Shown: positions 13,187 through 27,536, counted from the stretch's first letter. The stretch is 64,000 nt of DNA from Formicarius rufipectus (GCA_013399695.1 VXAU01001765.1:74328-138327); one strand, 5' to 3'. Made by a program: numbers and translations. The notes: generated by a model from the letters alone, not told the origin.

Positions 13187-13618
13187 GAGTAAGTATCTTC
13201 CTTACTTAAAATTATATCATCCTTCACACTCAAACCCATCCTCCATGGCACACTAACTCTTAAGCTATGAAGCAAGAAGCAAAAAAACCAAAAGACAGGA
13301 TTAGTGAAACATGTACATTACCATCTCTGCTGTATGGCTTGGTCAGAGAATAAGAGAAAGTGAAAAGCGAAAAAGAATTACAAGAAAGACTAAAGGAAAA
13401 TTTGAATATTATTCCACCCTCTGGGGAAAATATTCAGGGGAACTGAGTACAAGCAAAATCTATATGGAAGTCAGTATTTAATCTTTCATGAAGTTTTTTA
13501 TCCAACTGAATTTCAGTTGCAAAACAGCTAAATAAATGCAACGTCAAAGTGCTTCTGAATGTCTAAAGAACTTAAATTAGTTGGCTTTGGATGTGTTATT
13601 TGTTTTGGGGGTTTTGTT

Positions 13619-14162
13619 NNNNNNNNNNNNNNNNNNNNNNNNNNNNNNNNNNNNNNNNNNNNNNNNNNNNNNNNNNNNNNNNNNNNNNNNNNNNNNNNNN
13701 NNNNNNNNNNNNNNNNNNNNNNNNNNNNNNNNNNNNNNNNNNNNNNNNNNNNNNNNNNNNNNNNNNNNNNNNNNNNNNNNNNNNNNNNNNNNNNNNNNNN
13801 NNNNNNNNNNNNNNNNNNNNNNNNNNNNNNNNNNNNNNNNNNNNNNNNNNNNNNNNNNNNNNNNNNNNNNNNNNNNNNNNNNNNNNNNNNNNNNNNNNNN
13901 NNNNNNNNNNNNNNNNNNNNNNNNNNNNNNNNNNNNNNNNNNNNNNNNNNNNNNNNNNNNNNNNNNNNNNNNNNNNNNNNNNNNNNNNNNNNNNNNNNNN
14001 NNNNNNNNNNNNNNNNNNNNNNNNNNNNNNNNNNNNNNNNNNNNNNNNNNNNNNNNNNNNNNNNNNNNNNNNNNNNNNNNNNNNNNNNNNNNNNNNNNNN
14101 NNNNNNNNNNNNNNNNNNNNNNNNNNNNNNNNNNNNNNNNNNNNNNNNNNNNNNNNNNNNNN
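13619..14162. other. Assembly gap (544 n)
   Basis: An unbroken run of n. It is flanked on the left by G/T-rich sequence and on the right by a T run of more than 20, GTT and TTTG repeats, then GAGA repeats, so the gap sits in low-complexity DNA that was hard to sequence. Frames bridging the gap are meaningless. Confidence 0.99.
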
Positions 14163-14167
14163 CAGTC

Positions 14168-14247
14168 TTTTTTTTTTTTTTTTTTTTTTTTTGTTGTTGT
14201 TGTTTTGTTTGTTTGCTTTTGAGAGAGAGAGAACGAGAGAGCGATCT
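14168..14247. repeat. Compound simple repeat: T run, (GTT)n, (TTTG)n, (GA)n
   Basis: Directly right of the assembly gap, four simple motifs follow one another. The GA part spans about 14220-14247. Confidence 0.9.
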
Positions 14248-15609
14248 ATAGCTTATTAGCTCTCTACAAGGGACTTCGGTGTCCTATCTTGGCAGAGTTA
14301 GAAAATAGACAAAAAATATTTTGTCCTAAATAGAATACCATAAAGAAAGGTAGAAAAGATAAATTGTAACATCTTGAAAGAAATACAAGAGGGGAAAAAA
14401 ATGGTAAAATATATTGGTCAACCATGAAACCTTTTCTAAAAGTAATATTTCATTGTAAAACAGAAAATAAGTATCATTTGTTGTCAAATATTTTCTGTTC
14501 TAGTATACTACTATTTTATCAGAAACCTGGAACCCTATGAATAATAGTTGTTTTGTACTAGAGAGACTCAACTCCTACAATTGTTTTTATTTCACTGCAT
14601 GTTTTCTTTCAACAGTTATTTATACAGAACCTTTCTCTATGTAAAAACAGTCTCTTGTCACTCATCACTTATAATTAAATGTTGGTCATGGGGGACACAG
14701 TCAAGATGACTTCTACTGGACAAGTAATTAGACCTTAGCTGTTTCTATTGCAGAGCAGGAAAACCCAAACCTCCAGCAGTCTAGAGTTCTGTTACTGACA
14801 CTTTCACACTGTCACATTAAATAAAATTTAATTGAAATTAAAGAATTCACAGTATGTTCTGAGCTAGATCTTTTATATCTATTATCTGTGTAAGCAGAAC
14901 ATCAAGATTTTGCCATCAGGCAGAATAAGTTCACTACTGAATCTAAATTAGAACAGTAAATGCATTTTTCCTTAGGCAAAAGAATAAGAAAAATATTAAT
15001 AATTAACCCCAAACAAACAAACAAACAAACAAGTAACCAAACAACTTCAGTTTTGCTCTTCAGGGTGTACAATTAACCAGACCTACAGACTGGTGGGACC
15101 ATAGATGAGTTCATATCTATCTTATCTGGCTGTTCCATATTTTCTAAGTAAGCCTATGTTTATGTCCTCATACTTTTACTCCCCCAATTATTACACACTT
15201 AGGTAAACAAAAGTACAAACATAAAGGAAAAAATTACAATATAAAATTACCTTAACTAGGTCACAGTAAAAGTATGATCTTAATGCTGAAATCTTGTTAA
15301 TATTATGAAAGAAAAAAAAAAGTATTATTTCTAGTGTTAAAGAATCTTTCCTATTCTCTCTGAATATTTCCTATTGATACTAAGGAAACACTCTGTGTTC
15401 ATTAGGACACACATGTCAGGAGTTGCAGCTGCAAACTGCGGCAAGAGGACTATGAAAAGTGGAAGGAGGTATACTGCCCAAATTAATGAAGAAGTGAGAT
15501 GAATTAAAACTACCACCAAGAGGAAGAATTTTAAATAATACATAGAACTATTTATTTATTACGTTAGTGGTTTTTAAAACTTTTTTTTTTAATATATTTT
15601 TCCTCATGC
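14248..15609. other. Anonymous AT-rich DNA
   Basis: No supported gene. A (CAAA)n tract lies at about 15008-15033. Confidence 0.55.
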
Positions 15610-15925
15610 TGTTATAGGATTCAATACCTGTTTTCTGATTGGTTAATTGTTAGTGTAGTGCACCAGTTCCATATTTGTTCATGTTCCACCTCTGTGTTAC
15701 ATACATAGTTATATATCTGCCTCCTCCTACCCAAGTTAGAAAGTTCCCTCCTACCCCTTACCTTGTTTGTCAAGTTCCACCCCTTTTTCCAGACTGTTCC
15801 ACAGCCCCTCTATAAAAGAGGATGCTGTGCTTTCAATAAAGGCTCTCTCCTCACCAACTCAGGCGCTTGCAGGACCCTTCTTTATTGCCTTATGCGTGAT
15901 ACACACAGACTGTTTTCTTACAGTG
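15610..15925 (+). mobile_element. LTR-like block with TATA box and polyadenylation signal
   Basis: The block carries a retroviral-promoter layout: a CCAAT-type ATTGG near 15638, a C/T-rich middle, TATAAAA at 15812-15818, and AATAAA at 15836-15841, followed by a pyrimidine-rich stretch. Such close spacing of TATA box and polyadenylation signal is typical of some LTRs, where both lie near the start of R. Ends are uncertain: TG at 15610 is one possible start, and CTGTTTTCT recurs near 15629 and 15909. No gag or pol adjoins. Family not recognised; the LTR call is inferred from these signals. Confidence 0.55.
15812..15841 (+). promoter_or_regulatory. TATA box and AATAAA signal of the LTR-like block
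   Basis: TATAAAA (15812-15818) and AATAAA (15836-15841) lie 24 bases apart, start to start. Together they could serve as a minimal promoter and polyadenylation site on the plus strand. Confidence 0.5.
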
Positions 15926-16167
15926 TTTCTTTACCAGCATGATGTAGGACACCCCAGCTTTTTTGACTGCAAAAGTTATGCTCATTTATAGCCAGGAAAA
16001 ACAGGATAATTATCATGTTGTGCTGTTTTGATCAGACTGCTCAACAGGCAACCCGCAAACCACATGGTTTGACAGCATTTGTATACTTTTCCTGCTCATT
16101 CTGCTAACTCAGACTTAACTCCTCTGAATGTTAGTTCAAGTCAGTTCTCTGAGCATGAGAATGCTGT

Positions 16168-16233
16168 AATGGAATTAAAACAAAACAAAACAAAACAACA
16201 AAAACAAAAGACAAAACAAAAACAAAAACAAAC
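16168..16233. repeat. (AAAAC)n low-complexity tract
   Basis: Imperfect AAAAC and ACAAA units; the complement of the TTTTG tracts. Confidence 0.85.
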
Positions 16234-17666
16234 ATTCTGTTATAATTTTCTTATTATTTTAAAGATAGTATTTAATGTCAGCTTGCATTTTTTACTTATA
16301 CTGACATTGAGCCATATTTATGGAACCAGAAACAATTTCACCATTATATAAAGTTAGTTGCTATGAGCCCAATTGCCTCTAGAATTTCACAAGTTATGGA
16401 AATGCACAATGCATTTAGGTTCTACTGGTAAATAAGATATTTAGATATTAAATATTAAATATGGTATTTAATTCACAGATTGACTAACAGTTAATATCTT
16501 ATAAAAGAAAACTGATGGATGTTAGGTATACATTAAGAATATTTTGATGCCTTAAAATATGTGTTTGAATTTTTCATCCCCCAGGACTATAGTACATTAA
16601 TATAGTTCAGGTACAAAGTGTCCTGTACTGACTAGCTGGTAGACTGGCATGTCAAATACCTTTTGGCAGGTCTGACAGACCAGGAAGGTGACATTATTAG
16701 AAATCTATATAGTGAAAGTAACTTTCAAGTGTGATGCAGAAACATTTGTTTTCATAGTCTTCCCAGCTTCGTAAAATGTTTATGAAGAAAAGTCCCTTCT
16801 TCTAGATAGAATAATTAATTCAAACTGTCTCTAAAGACATACACAATTTATTTGGTTTATATTGTCCAAAAAAACACTCCCATTGTTGTTACATTGAATA
16901 TTTAGTTTTCTCTTTTTTTTTTGTTAAAATAATCAGCAGTTGAAATTTGTCATCAGCAAAAGAAAAATTGTTAAGACAGCAGCTGAATTCTAAGATAAAA
17001 TCTGTTTAAAATTAAAAATACTGAGAGAACATATTCAGTCATAGCCTTCTCTGAGACCAAAAGTTTCAATTTTAGTTTGAATAAAATGTTCATTTCTGAA
17101 AAATAACCCTCCTATTTTTCCCCACTAGCTATTTCTGACCACAGTAGGATTTTGGAGTACATTATTTAGATTCCTTTCAGATGAAACCAAAGCAGAAGAA
17201 CTGCTGGAAGGGGGCCTTTAGAGAACTCCAACCATGAACGCATCTTCACATCCCAAAATCTGAAGTCATCATCCCTGAAATGTGCATAGTGACAGAGTAA
17301 TTTCCTCTGCACTGACTGCTTTACAGTCTGCATCCAATCTTCTGCAATGAGCTATCTGTTGATGAAGACAACATGGACAGATAATATTTCATCACAGCTA
17401 AAGGTCTATACTCTTGTGAACATCATAGTTGAAACACACCATGATTAATTCTAATTCATTGTAACTTTATGTTTTAGATTAGAAGTTGCACATTAGTATG
17501 CAAGTGTCTGATTCAACAACATCATACATGCTGATGTTTTTATACTGTTAATAGCTTTAAAGCTACCTAAATTTGTGGGAGCAGTACCTAAGCAAAACTT
17601 CATGCGAAACCTTATCTCAAAAATTTTGGATCACCTTGAAGGAGAGAATTGAATTTGCAGTGCTTT
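16234..17666. other. Anonymous AT-rich DNA
   Basis: No supported gene or recognisable repeat. Confidence 0.5.
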
Positions 17667-17767
17667 TTTCTGTTTTTTTTTTCTTTCTTTCTTTTTTTGT
17701 TTGTTTGTTTGTTTGTGGGTTTGGGGTTTTTGTTTGTTTGTTTTTGTTTTGTTTTGGTTTTGTTTTA
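17667..17767. repeat. (TTTG)n / T-rich tract
   Basis: About 100 bases of T runs, TTTC, TTTG and TTTTG units. The 68-codon frame over it is repeat-derived. Confidence 0.85.
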
Positions 17768-20700
17768 CTTATGTATTGATACTTTGAATTTTAGTTGCTA
17801 TATCACCTTCTTACTGTAACACCATCTGTGATAATTAGAATGAATATTTTTATAAGAGTTAAAACTTGATTTCCAAACAAAAAATTTGTAAAATGTTCAT
17901 ACAAACCTTTTTCCTAAAGATCACAAAAGTTTTGTGTTTAACAGCCTTAGATCTCCTATAAGTCCTTAATGCAATTGTTTTTAATTGCTTTTAATTAGGA
18001 GTGAATGATATTCACAACTTGAGAAGACAATAAAACATTTTCATGGTGTTTCTGATGGAGAAACTTAACTAAAACAGAATAAACTAAGTTTACAAGGTCA
18101 TTCAGTAAGTTTGCAATTACTGTTTTACATAAACAGAGTTTCCCAACTCTCAGACCTAAAAGAATTCATTACTTTCTTCCTTTGTTTTGCACTATTTTTT
18201 TCCTCAAGATTTCAGTTTAACATTATAGTTCTTGCAGTTACACTGCAGGTTTCTTTTCTAGTTCAGTTTGCTGTGATTATTGTGAAAATATTTAACATGT
18301 ATTTTATCTTCTTTCATTTTGAAACATAATTAAGATGTTTAAGTAATTTTCTTACGTGGATGGTACATGCTAGAAAATATTACATTACCTGGATAAGTTT
18401 AATGGAGCTGGTTTGAACATGAATGTGTCATGACCATCCCAGGACTTGGTCATATTGCTGTAGATAATCGGTATTTGTAGAGTTGGTTGGATTGCAATAC
18501 TTATTTCAGTGATGCCTTATCTTACAAGTGTAGGTCACATAAATTTAGCTCTGTACAGGTAGCATTTGAAAGAGTCATTTAGCCATCAATGCTTCATGAA
18601 TGACTTCTGAAGGAGTGTTTCTCCTCTTAGGTGGCTGTCACACTTGCAGGGGAGCCACTACTGCAGAATGAGTATAGGATGGTTAGATCCTACCTTATGA
18701 ACTCCCTTGTGAAGGTGTCTAAATTTTAGTGGAAAAATAGCAGGTGGATTTCTATGGCCAGTTAATTCTCAATTTCCCATTTAAGGTAATTCTGATGGAA
18801 ACATACATTAACAATAAAAATTTTTGCTTAGTTTTAGACAGTTTTAAAAGTTTAGCTGAACAATCAACACAGCACAACATCTGGAAGATAAAAGTGAAGC
18901 TAGAAACCATAACTAGGCCAGCTGCCCAGGTCAGCCAACAATGACAAGATATGGTTTATTTTGCAGATATCATCAGTTTTTTTAACTGAAATAGTCAAGG
19001 GTCTCTCAAAGGCACAATACCTTGGATAAGGGCTTTAGATGAATCAGATGTAATATTTAAATAGTAGTGTTAGAGATTTAGGATAAATTTTTGTAGTACT
19101 GCTATAGACAAAAGTATAGTCATTAGCTGTTTCTGAAGCATAAACTCTTTGAAGGGCACTGAAATTGGTTTCTCATGTGCATTTCCTAGATTTTATTACT
19201 TTGATGATAATGAAGTAAATGTAGTATATAGATGGGTTAATTGTTTTCTAGCAATAACTCAATCAGAAAAGTCAGTAGGCTGTCCTTTTCATAAAGTTTA
19301 TGAAACATCTTAGATACTGCCTAAGTTACAAAATGGTCTGCTGAGTACTTTTCCAAAAACTAAGCTAGTTTCATAGCTATTTGAAATAGTTTAATAAGCA
19401 TGTACTTTCTTAAAAAAAAAAAAATCTTTACATTAACTATAAGCACTGATAACCAGGCTCAAATTATAAAATTTGGTTGTTAAGTTAAAAAGTTAAGTCT
19501 CCTTTAGACATCAAAGGAGAGCAGATCAAACCTTTGGTGGATTGAATCAATAGGTAGAATTCTTCCACACTCTATGTTGGATGCCTGTAGAAATGTTGTT
19601 CCTTCTTTTATGGAAAATTCAGAAGGATTTGAAAAATGTAGAGGGAGTAAATCTTCAATTTTTTTTTCAACTGGTTTCCACAATAAAAAGTGAACACACT
19701 GAAAAAAGAAATGGCCATATGGCAATATCAGTAACTTACATTCCAGCCTCTCCCAATTGAACATAGCATCCATTCTGAAATGCATTATGATGCTATTTTA
19801 AAAATATAATATATGTGATGAGATATCATAATTTTTCCAGAAACATCATATACAACTTCAAGGCACAGATACGTCTCTTAATGGGTTGTGAATTGTATAT
19901 TTCAAATCCAGAAGTAATAGATTTTTTTACATGCTTTTAAAACAAGGTATCACTTCAGGGAACTTACTTAAACAATGATATTTTTGAGACATGATGGAAA
20001 TAAATAGTGGGTGCTATGTTTTCTTAGTCATGGGAAATAGTGACCAACTTCAGGATTTTTGCTTGTTTGTTTGTTTGTTTTTAAATGTAAACAAAAGTGC
20101 TAGATTTTTGGTTTAAAGTTTTGTATAAATAGCTTTGAAAAACTATGCTTACAGTTTATGAAAGATACTATATGGGTCCACTTACAGTTATAATCTCTAT
20201 GATTATATTCCATTTCCAAGCAGATATATAACCACTGTTCACAGGATTAATTTCTAATATCCTTTCATGTATAGTTAAAAGGAAAGACACTAGGAGAAAA
20301 AGAACTTTAGTGATAAGTAACCTTCTTAATACACTGCATATTATTCTGAAATATAAAGTACCTAGAGTTAAGATATAGCCATCTATGACAGTACAATTTA
20401 CAAAATTTACATGTATAATGCAGACCTTTCAATACATGTAAATATAGACTCTATTCTCTAGTACTGTATAGCAGAATTTTTCCTTGAAAAACAAAGCTTC
20501 TATTCACAACAAACTGATGTAAGGGTGATTTAAAATGATTATGTTTTCAATTCATGATGAAAGAAGAGTAGTAGGTGTAACAATACAATTCACAGTTAAA
20601 AGTGTTGCTTTTTCTTGTTCAATATAGGATAAAGTAAAACAATGTTGTGCAATGCCATGTTATATTACCATATACAATAAACAAATGCCTTTTTATAAAC

Positions 20701-23700
20701 CTTCTTCTAAGCATTTTTAACTGTTTTAATGCATTTCTTACTCTATGTCTTAATATTTTCCTATTGACATTTTCTTGTATAAACATATTTCTTTTTGTAT
20801 CTATCTTTTTCAAATAAATACCCAAAGCATGACAACCACTTTCTTAATAATCTCAGATTACAAAAATAGTTTGAGTTACAAAAACTGTGGATCTTACTTT
20901 TATTATTCTAATAACAATTAAACACAAACTATAAAATAATTGAAATTGGAATGAAACGTAATGACATTACATTATGAAAAAATAGAGCATGGTCATAGGA
21001 ATGTCAATTTGTTGATAATTTAGCTTGAATTTCAGTCTCTTTGAAGTCGATTGTTAATACAAATGAACTTGGAAACTGATATTATCTGGCTGGGAGGTTG
21101 TTCAAGTGGTGAATATGCATTTGGATGTATTGGTCTGTCCATCCAACTCCTTAAAATTTTGTCAAAGTAAGACATTTCTCTTTCCCAGTCTATTAGATAT
21201 GCCAGAAGCTGAAGGTTAAATGCAAGATATCCAATTTTAAAAGACAACAGTCACTCCCTTAACCGTATTTTACTTCCGTTGCAAAAGGGTTTATGTTACT
21301 GAATGACCAGTACATTCAAAAAAACTGATATAATTTTCATCTGGATATATGAAAAATGAGATGCTTCTAATATCATGTATCAAAAAACATTAGTGCACAT
21401 TTGATATTTTTTCTTCTAGTCACATTATTTTTATATTTTGGGTTAGACAATATCACATGACAAAACAGGTTAGTGTAATGAATATCAGAATACAGCAGAT
21501 TTCCATCATGATAAAAATGGAAAGGTCAAAACCTGGGTTTAAAGTCCTATATACTCTATGTAGAAACAAATGTGTATATAAAAACCATATCTATTTAGTA
21601 TAATTAGAAGGAGAACAGAAGGAGGGAAATTCTGATATACTTTCATAGCACAGTTTATAACTTCATTGCAAAGCAATTTATTTAATCTGTCACAATAGAC
21701 TGAACAATATATCCTACCTTGATATAGCAGCATTATGTTCCCAATACATATTCTGAAGTTAGCTGTCTAAAAACCTGTGGTCATTTCAAATTACTGCCAA
21801 TGACAATCATTCTGCCCTCTGTATAAGTGCAAGGTTAACAATAAACAAGACAGGAAAAAAATTGATAAGAGTATATGGGTTGTTATAATAAGCAGCTTCC
21901 ATGTGGGTAAAAAAAAAAAAAAAAAATGGATATTGTATTTCTCTGTTATGGCTGTAACACCTGGAAAAACCCCTCATAGGAACATAAAAGAGAAAAGCAT
22001 AAAAATCCTTCTGCTGCTTTAGGAAAAAATGCACACAAATTCTTTACTGTCTTATAAAACCTGTAGACCATCCTAGTCATATGTTCAAAATACATAAAGT
22101 TGCCAGTTACTTTGTCACTCCTACTGTAATTTTAGTAGGGAAAAAAAATAAATCTCTTATGGGACTCTTAAAAAATTATCTAGAATAGAATTAGTATCCC
22201 TAAATTATAAATCTACAAGCAAAAAGGTTTTTTGTTACAACATCTGTGTTGATATTAAATCACTGGCTTTTGTTCCATAATTCTGGTTTTATAAAGTCAT
22301 TGAAATTAAACACAGAAGACACAATAAGTAGGGGTGAAAAAAAATGTCAAAACAAAAGGCATTTCTTAAATGAAATTGAAAATATGGAGATGGGATAGAT
22401 ACATTGTTTGTTTGAAGTGATGCATCACTAATGGATAGTTACAAAGGATTTTATACACAATAAGAATTAAAGAAAAGTTCTGACAATCCTTGTGTCTCTG
22501 TTGATTAAAAAGTGTAGAAGTAAGATTCTACTCCAGATTCAGACTCAAAACATGTTGGTTACAGAACTACATGTCTAGGCTCACTTTAAAACCAAGTGAA
22601 ATGTAAATGCTGTCACTAAGGTCTAAACAGCTGTTTAGTGCAACCTAAAATAAATACTTAATTTAGACAGCTGAGTCACTCTTTACGCTTCAATGGCTGC
22701 ATTTGCTGCAGTTATCCATTCATAAATGTCTAGTGCTACTTCAGGAGTCATACAGCTTTGGAGGAATCTGCATGAGGTTTGCAGGTATGAGAATAAACCA
22801 TGAGAAATCTGATCCCTCTACAGGTAGCTTCTGGAGGAAACAGAGGAAATGCTGGAGTACTGCAGGCAGCACCTGGTACTTCAATTCTGCACAACCTAAC
22901 CAAATCCCAGCTCTCTCTTCACTCAGGAGGGAACTTAAACAATAAAGCAGTCAAATGGATTTCTGAAACATAGAATTGTCTGTAGAGAACATATAGGAAA
23001 CAAGGATTAAATGTAAAATGTGGAATTTGATGGGAAATAAAATAATTTTAACTATAGCAATTAAATAGCTTTTCTTTCTTTTAGATTCCAAATTAGAAAT
23101 TGAAATCATCTGACTAAATATATATGCTATATATGCTTAGTTCAACTGCTCAATCTCAAGGATCTAGTAACATCCACAATATTGTAAAATATTCAACCTG
23201 ATTTCTACTTCACACCTGTTGCATGTCTTTTAAGTCCTGCATCCTATTTTATTCCTAACAAGATCTTTTAGATGCTCAGATTAAACCTGTGTAGGAAAAC
23301 TAAACAAATCTTGGTTTTGTCCAAGTCCAGGAAAATGTGACTATGGTGAAAGGCAGTCAGGTTTCCCATTAATCCTCCACACACACACACACCTCTGCCA
23401 CCTTTGAAAAGCAATGTGGTTTAGCCAAAGATAATATCAGGTGGTTATAGCAGGTGGAACTGTCTGGATGCTGGTGCTATTAATGTATTCCAGAGAAGGG
23501 GAAGCTGAGATTTTTCCTTGCCTATTGGCCTGCAAAAGTCTATAAAATGCTGCTGGAGACTGAAGCAATTGGGCAAAATGATTTCCAAAGGTTGCAGGCA
23601 GCCTCCAGAATTATCCCCCACCTCAGCAGGGACTCCTGCAAGGTAGTCTAGTTCAAACGCAGGGAATACTCACCTTTGGACAGGTGAGAAAAAATGCCCT

Positions 23701-26084
23701 AAGGTTTTGTGAAATATGGAGATAAAATCCTGAGATAGCCATATAGGTGTTTTGCAATTGTGAATGTTGCAAGGCCAAAGACAGTGAACCTGTATTTTTC
23801 TATCTGAACCTGCTTCATAGTATAAAGTTTAGACATAAACTGTAGACCAAATCTGAGACTAAGACAACCAAGCCACACCTACACTTTTTTGAGAAGTTTA
23901 TTAAGCAAGGAGTCTCACTGATGCTCATGACTCAACAGAAGGAACCACAACCTGAGTACGCAATAATCCATTTTAATAGTGCACGCAGCTGCATTGGCAA
24001 TATTTAGAATACTGTATTAGCAATACATCTAATCACAATTTTCTACATAATCAAAGCATCCTATTTCTCATGCCTGGCCAAGAACCTTCTCTCAACCACT
24101 CTACTACAGAAGGCTAATCTTTCTAGTCAGAGAGACCCATTTAGGGATAAAATTTATGTCATCATAGAGTAAATGTCTTAACCTGATTGGATACAACTAA
24201 AGTTGTTTATCTTCCCCTTAATGTCTCTAAAGGAAACCTGAGATAAGTATTTCAGTTATGGATGTCAACACTGCAAACATTTACCTCAAAATTTATTAAT
24301 CCAAATGTGGAACTAAAAATGTCCATGTGAAATGTGAGTTCACTGTCCTTACTGTAATTTTTACCAGGCTCTACATCAAAGGGCACAGTTTTTAAGAAAA
24401 GAGAGGAAATGACTGTGTTTAGCTCTCTTACAAACTGGAATCATGGGAATGTTTCTAAAAAAATGATAGTGACATGCATGAAAATACTGAATGCTTTCTT
24501 GGGGAAAAGAATATCTGCAGCTTGATCTTAAACAGAAGAATATGACAAATCATTCTGCTTTGTTTAGTGGGGAAAGGATTGACATAGAGAAGATCAAATA
24601 ATGATAGTAAAGATGCACAATATTTGAAAACCTCTGTCCTATCACACACATACACACACACAAAATTTGAAGTGTTCAAGCTGTAAGGATTTTTTTCTTC
24701 AACAGAAGCAGATGTGTCTTTGAAAAAACTAAAAAGGAACAATAAATTTCAACCAATCAAGCAACACAAAAGATTAATGCAATTTTCAAATCAACTTCAA
24801 TTGAGATTTCAAAAATACTCTGTTTTGTATTATTGTGTGAAAAAAAGAAATGCTGAGAAATTTTAGAATTTCTGCTCTAGACAATATCAATAAAAATAGT
24901 CATGTTGAGAAAAAAGAAAAGGCAAATAACAGGGAGGAAATATGAAGTGGAGACAATTGTAAATGTTAAAGGCACTATTATGTAAGTAAAGATGAAGTGT
25001 TTAAGAAGTAAGTCTTCTAAATGCCTGGATGTTATTGAGGGAGAAAATAAGCATGAGTGAATCTGACAAAAAAATGATTGTGAAAAAATGAAGTTTGACA
25101 GTATTAAATGAAGGAGTTTCAAAGAAATAATACAATCAGAAGAACTGAAATGACCTAAGTTATTACATTAAGAACAAATGAGCTGGTAAGTTTAGTTTTC
25201 CTTTATAAACAGTTTCCTTGGGACAGATAAAGACAGGCAGCTGCAGTACTATGACTCTTATCAGTGAATACTTAGGGCTGCTGTTGTAATTATTGCTGCT
25301 ATCAAACAAATTATCAGGTATGAAAAATGAATATAACTATTTGCTCTTTGAAAGAATATTGAAAAACTCATTGTTCCTACTCTTCATGAGAAAGGGTATA
25401 ATATCATTCTCATGTTTAGATATCATTTAGCATCATAACAAGGAAGTATCTTATACCATGCTGGTATTTATACTTCTAAGATCCTCAAAGGCCCTTAACC
25501 AAGTTTTGATTAAATTAAGGCATTATAGAATACACTTATTTTTTTTTTTTTTTTTTAATATATCTGATGAAAAATACAGGGTTATAAGCTTTGGAAAATT
25601 AGTAACTTATTGTACGTAATGCATGTTGCTTCACAGAGGATCTTGAGACTTCTTAATGAACATTCATTAGAGGAGTGCATATCAGGTGGCATACATGTGA
25701 TTCTAATGATTGAATTATCAAAGTTACTCTTGGGATTAAAAAAAAAGAGAGAGAGTGAGACATAGATGATAAGAGGGAGGAGGGAGGAAAGAGAAAAAGG
25801 GAAACTCCAGTGTTAATCCAGGATAGACAGAGATGGGTCCCAGATGAACCTCCTTGTCTGGAGGGTCTCCTGTGCAGCAGTGGTAAGAAAGAAATTATGT
25901 CTTTTCTTCTTTTTTTGCCATGCTTCTCCCTTAGTACTACACAGTTGTCATTGAAGCCTTTTTAAATTCCATTGATGACTCTTAGATGTGATGCTATTAG
26001 TTCTGATCCGACTACACCAATCAGATGCAAATGCTGCACCTTCATTAATATTTAGGTGTCTATGCATGCAACATATTGAATATT
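17768..26084. other. Long anonymous AT-rich stretch
   Basis: About 8.3 kb without a supported gene. A 93-codon minus-strand frame at 19504-19785 is open but has no convincing start context or splice sites. Simple tracts include TTTG units at about 20062-20082, an A run at 21909-21926, short CA repeats near 23383 and 24645, and a T run near 25540. The patch 23440-23690 is somewhat richer in G and C and might be conserved noncoding DNA. Confidence 0.5.
25740..25803. repeat. Purine-rich (GA/GGA) tract
   Basis: About 60 bases of almost pure purines on the plus strand, including GAGAGAG and GGGAGGAGGGAGG. Confidence 0.8.
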
Positions 26085-26410
26085 TAACAAATCAGTACTA
26101 GTCTCAGTGCAGATCCTCTAGGGATACCATTTATTACTTACCTGCATCTGGACTTTTTGCCATTGGCCACAACCTATGCTCCAGATGTGACCATCCAACC
26201 AGTTCCTTATCCACTGAATAATCCACTCATCAAATCCATCTCTCTCCAATTCAGAGATAAGTTGTGAGGGATCATGTCAAAGGCCTTACAAAAGTCCAGA
26301 GACATCTATAGCTCTTCCATCTGATTCATCTAACAAGATAAGTCAAGAAATTCTTTTTGCCAAAGAGAGACACTCATTCTTCACTTGTAATAAGAATTCA
26401 ACTACAGTAA
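26085..26410 (-). mobile_element. CR1 LINE remnant, reverse-transcriptase fragment
   Basis: On the minus strand this encodes a decayed version of the avian CR1 reverse-transcriptase segment. The order 'leucine-cysteine-lysine-alanine-phenylalanine-aspartate' region, then a lysine/glutamate-rich stretch, then GFD-W, then WIRNWLDGH, can still be read across frames. The first part lies at about 26250-26330 and WIRNWLDGH at about 26195-26220. Frameshifts and stops make it non-functional. Both ends are truncated; no 3' terminal repeat is present. The assignment comes from motif order recalled from the CR1 family. Confidence 0.75.
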
Positions 26411-27536
26411 AACACCAAGTAGACCACTTACCTGTAAATCTGTGCTGCTATGTAACTTTACTGTATGTCCAAACCAAATCTGTGCATTTCCTTAGTCTAG
26501 TTTACCTACAAATTGTGAAATAAAAAGCTATTTATTTTGTTGTTTGTAAAGGGTGAAAAAGGGCTAAAGGACAAAGAAATATTGAAAAGGTTTTCCCAAA
26601 AAGGAAGCAAATTTGTCTGCTTTAATATAAACTTCAAAAGACATCTCTTCTGACTCTGAGTTAGCTACACCAAGACTCTCTGAAGGCAGTGAAAGTATGC
26701 AATGACATAGGTACCTCAGAAGGATGGTTAATCTCATCCTAAGATCAATTATTTTCATTTTCTAGTGTCATGTACAAAGAGAGGTTAGTACAGCTACATT
26801 GTATATGCACATTGAGTCTTTGGATCTTTGCGGTTACAAAAGGGTTGCTGCTCTGCCTAAATTTATAGAACATACTACCAAGGACTGAACACACTGTGGG
26901 CAATAGACTGGATGAAACTTTTGAAATTATAGGAAAAATATGAGTTAGGTGCCTGGCACATCTATAACCAAGAAAAGTGATGACTTTCATGTTTTATATA
27001 ACCACATAAAGTAAAAGCAGGAAAGACCCCACAGCTGTTGCTGCACTTTAAGTACATATAAGATTTTTTGTGTCAATTTTTCGTGAAGTGTATGTAGATA
27101 AACACACATACACACAAATATCCATTTGTATGTGCATATATATATAAGTAAATTTGACAATTTGAAATACATAAATTACTCTCATTTACACTTAGACTGT
27201 CCTGAATTATGCCCCAATAGTGTGTACAAGTCTCACTATTGCAAGCATAAGATTACTGAATTTATCTTTGTCATCTCTCATTACTATAAACACATCGTGA
27301 ACAATCCAGCTAGAATTTAAAATTCCTCATTCTTTCAAAGCCCTTTAGTGCTTTCATGTAGTTAAACTCAAATCCACTTCCACTCAGATATTTATCAGTT
27401 ATTTCCATTTATGAAGCTAATTTTTCAAGTTGGGAGATGCTGATGTGAAAAGAATTCTCTATTAACAAAATCACTTTTAAACTCGAATAAACTCTGAAGC
27501 ATTATTTTTTTTTTATTCCTAAATTGACAAGTAACA
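26411..27536. other. Anonymous AT-rich DNA
   Basis: No supported gene. Short overlapping frames on both strands show no domain. Confidence 0.5.

Noticed and set aside
13559..14259. Three frames of over 210 codons across the n-run
   Set aside because: They are mostly unknown residues; the flanking codons come from G/T and GA simple repeats.
18430..18455. 7-bp inverted repeat ATGACCA...TGGTCAT
   Set aside because: Too short to exceed chance in a 64-kb window.
19504..19785. 93-codon minus-strand frame considered as a possible exon
   Set aside because: No splice sites or family motif found; AT-rich codon content is consistent with chance.
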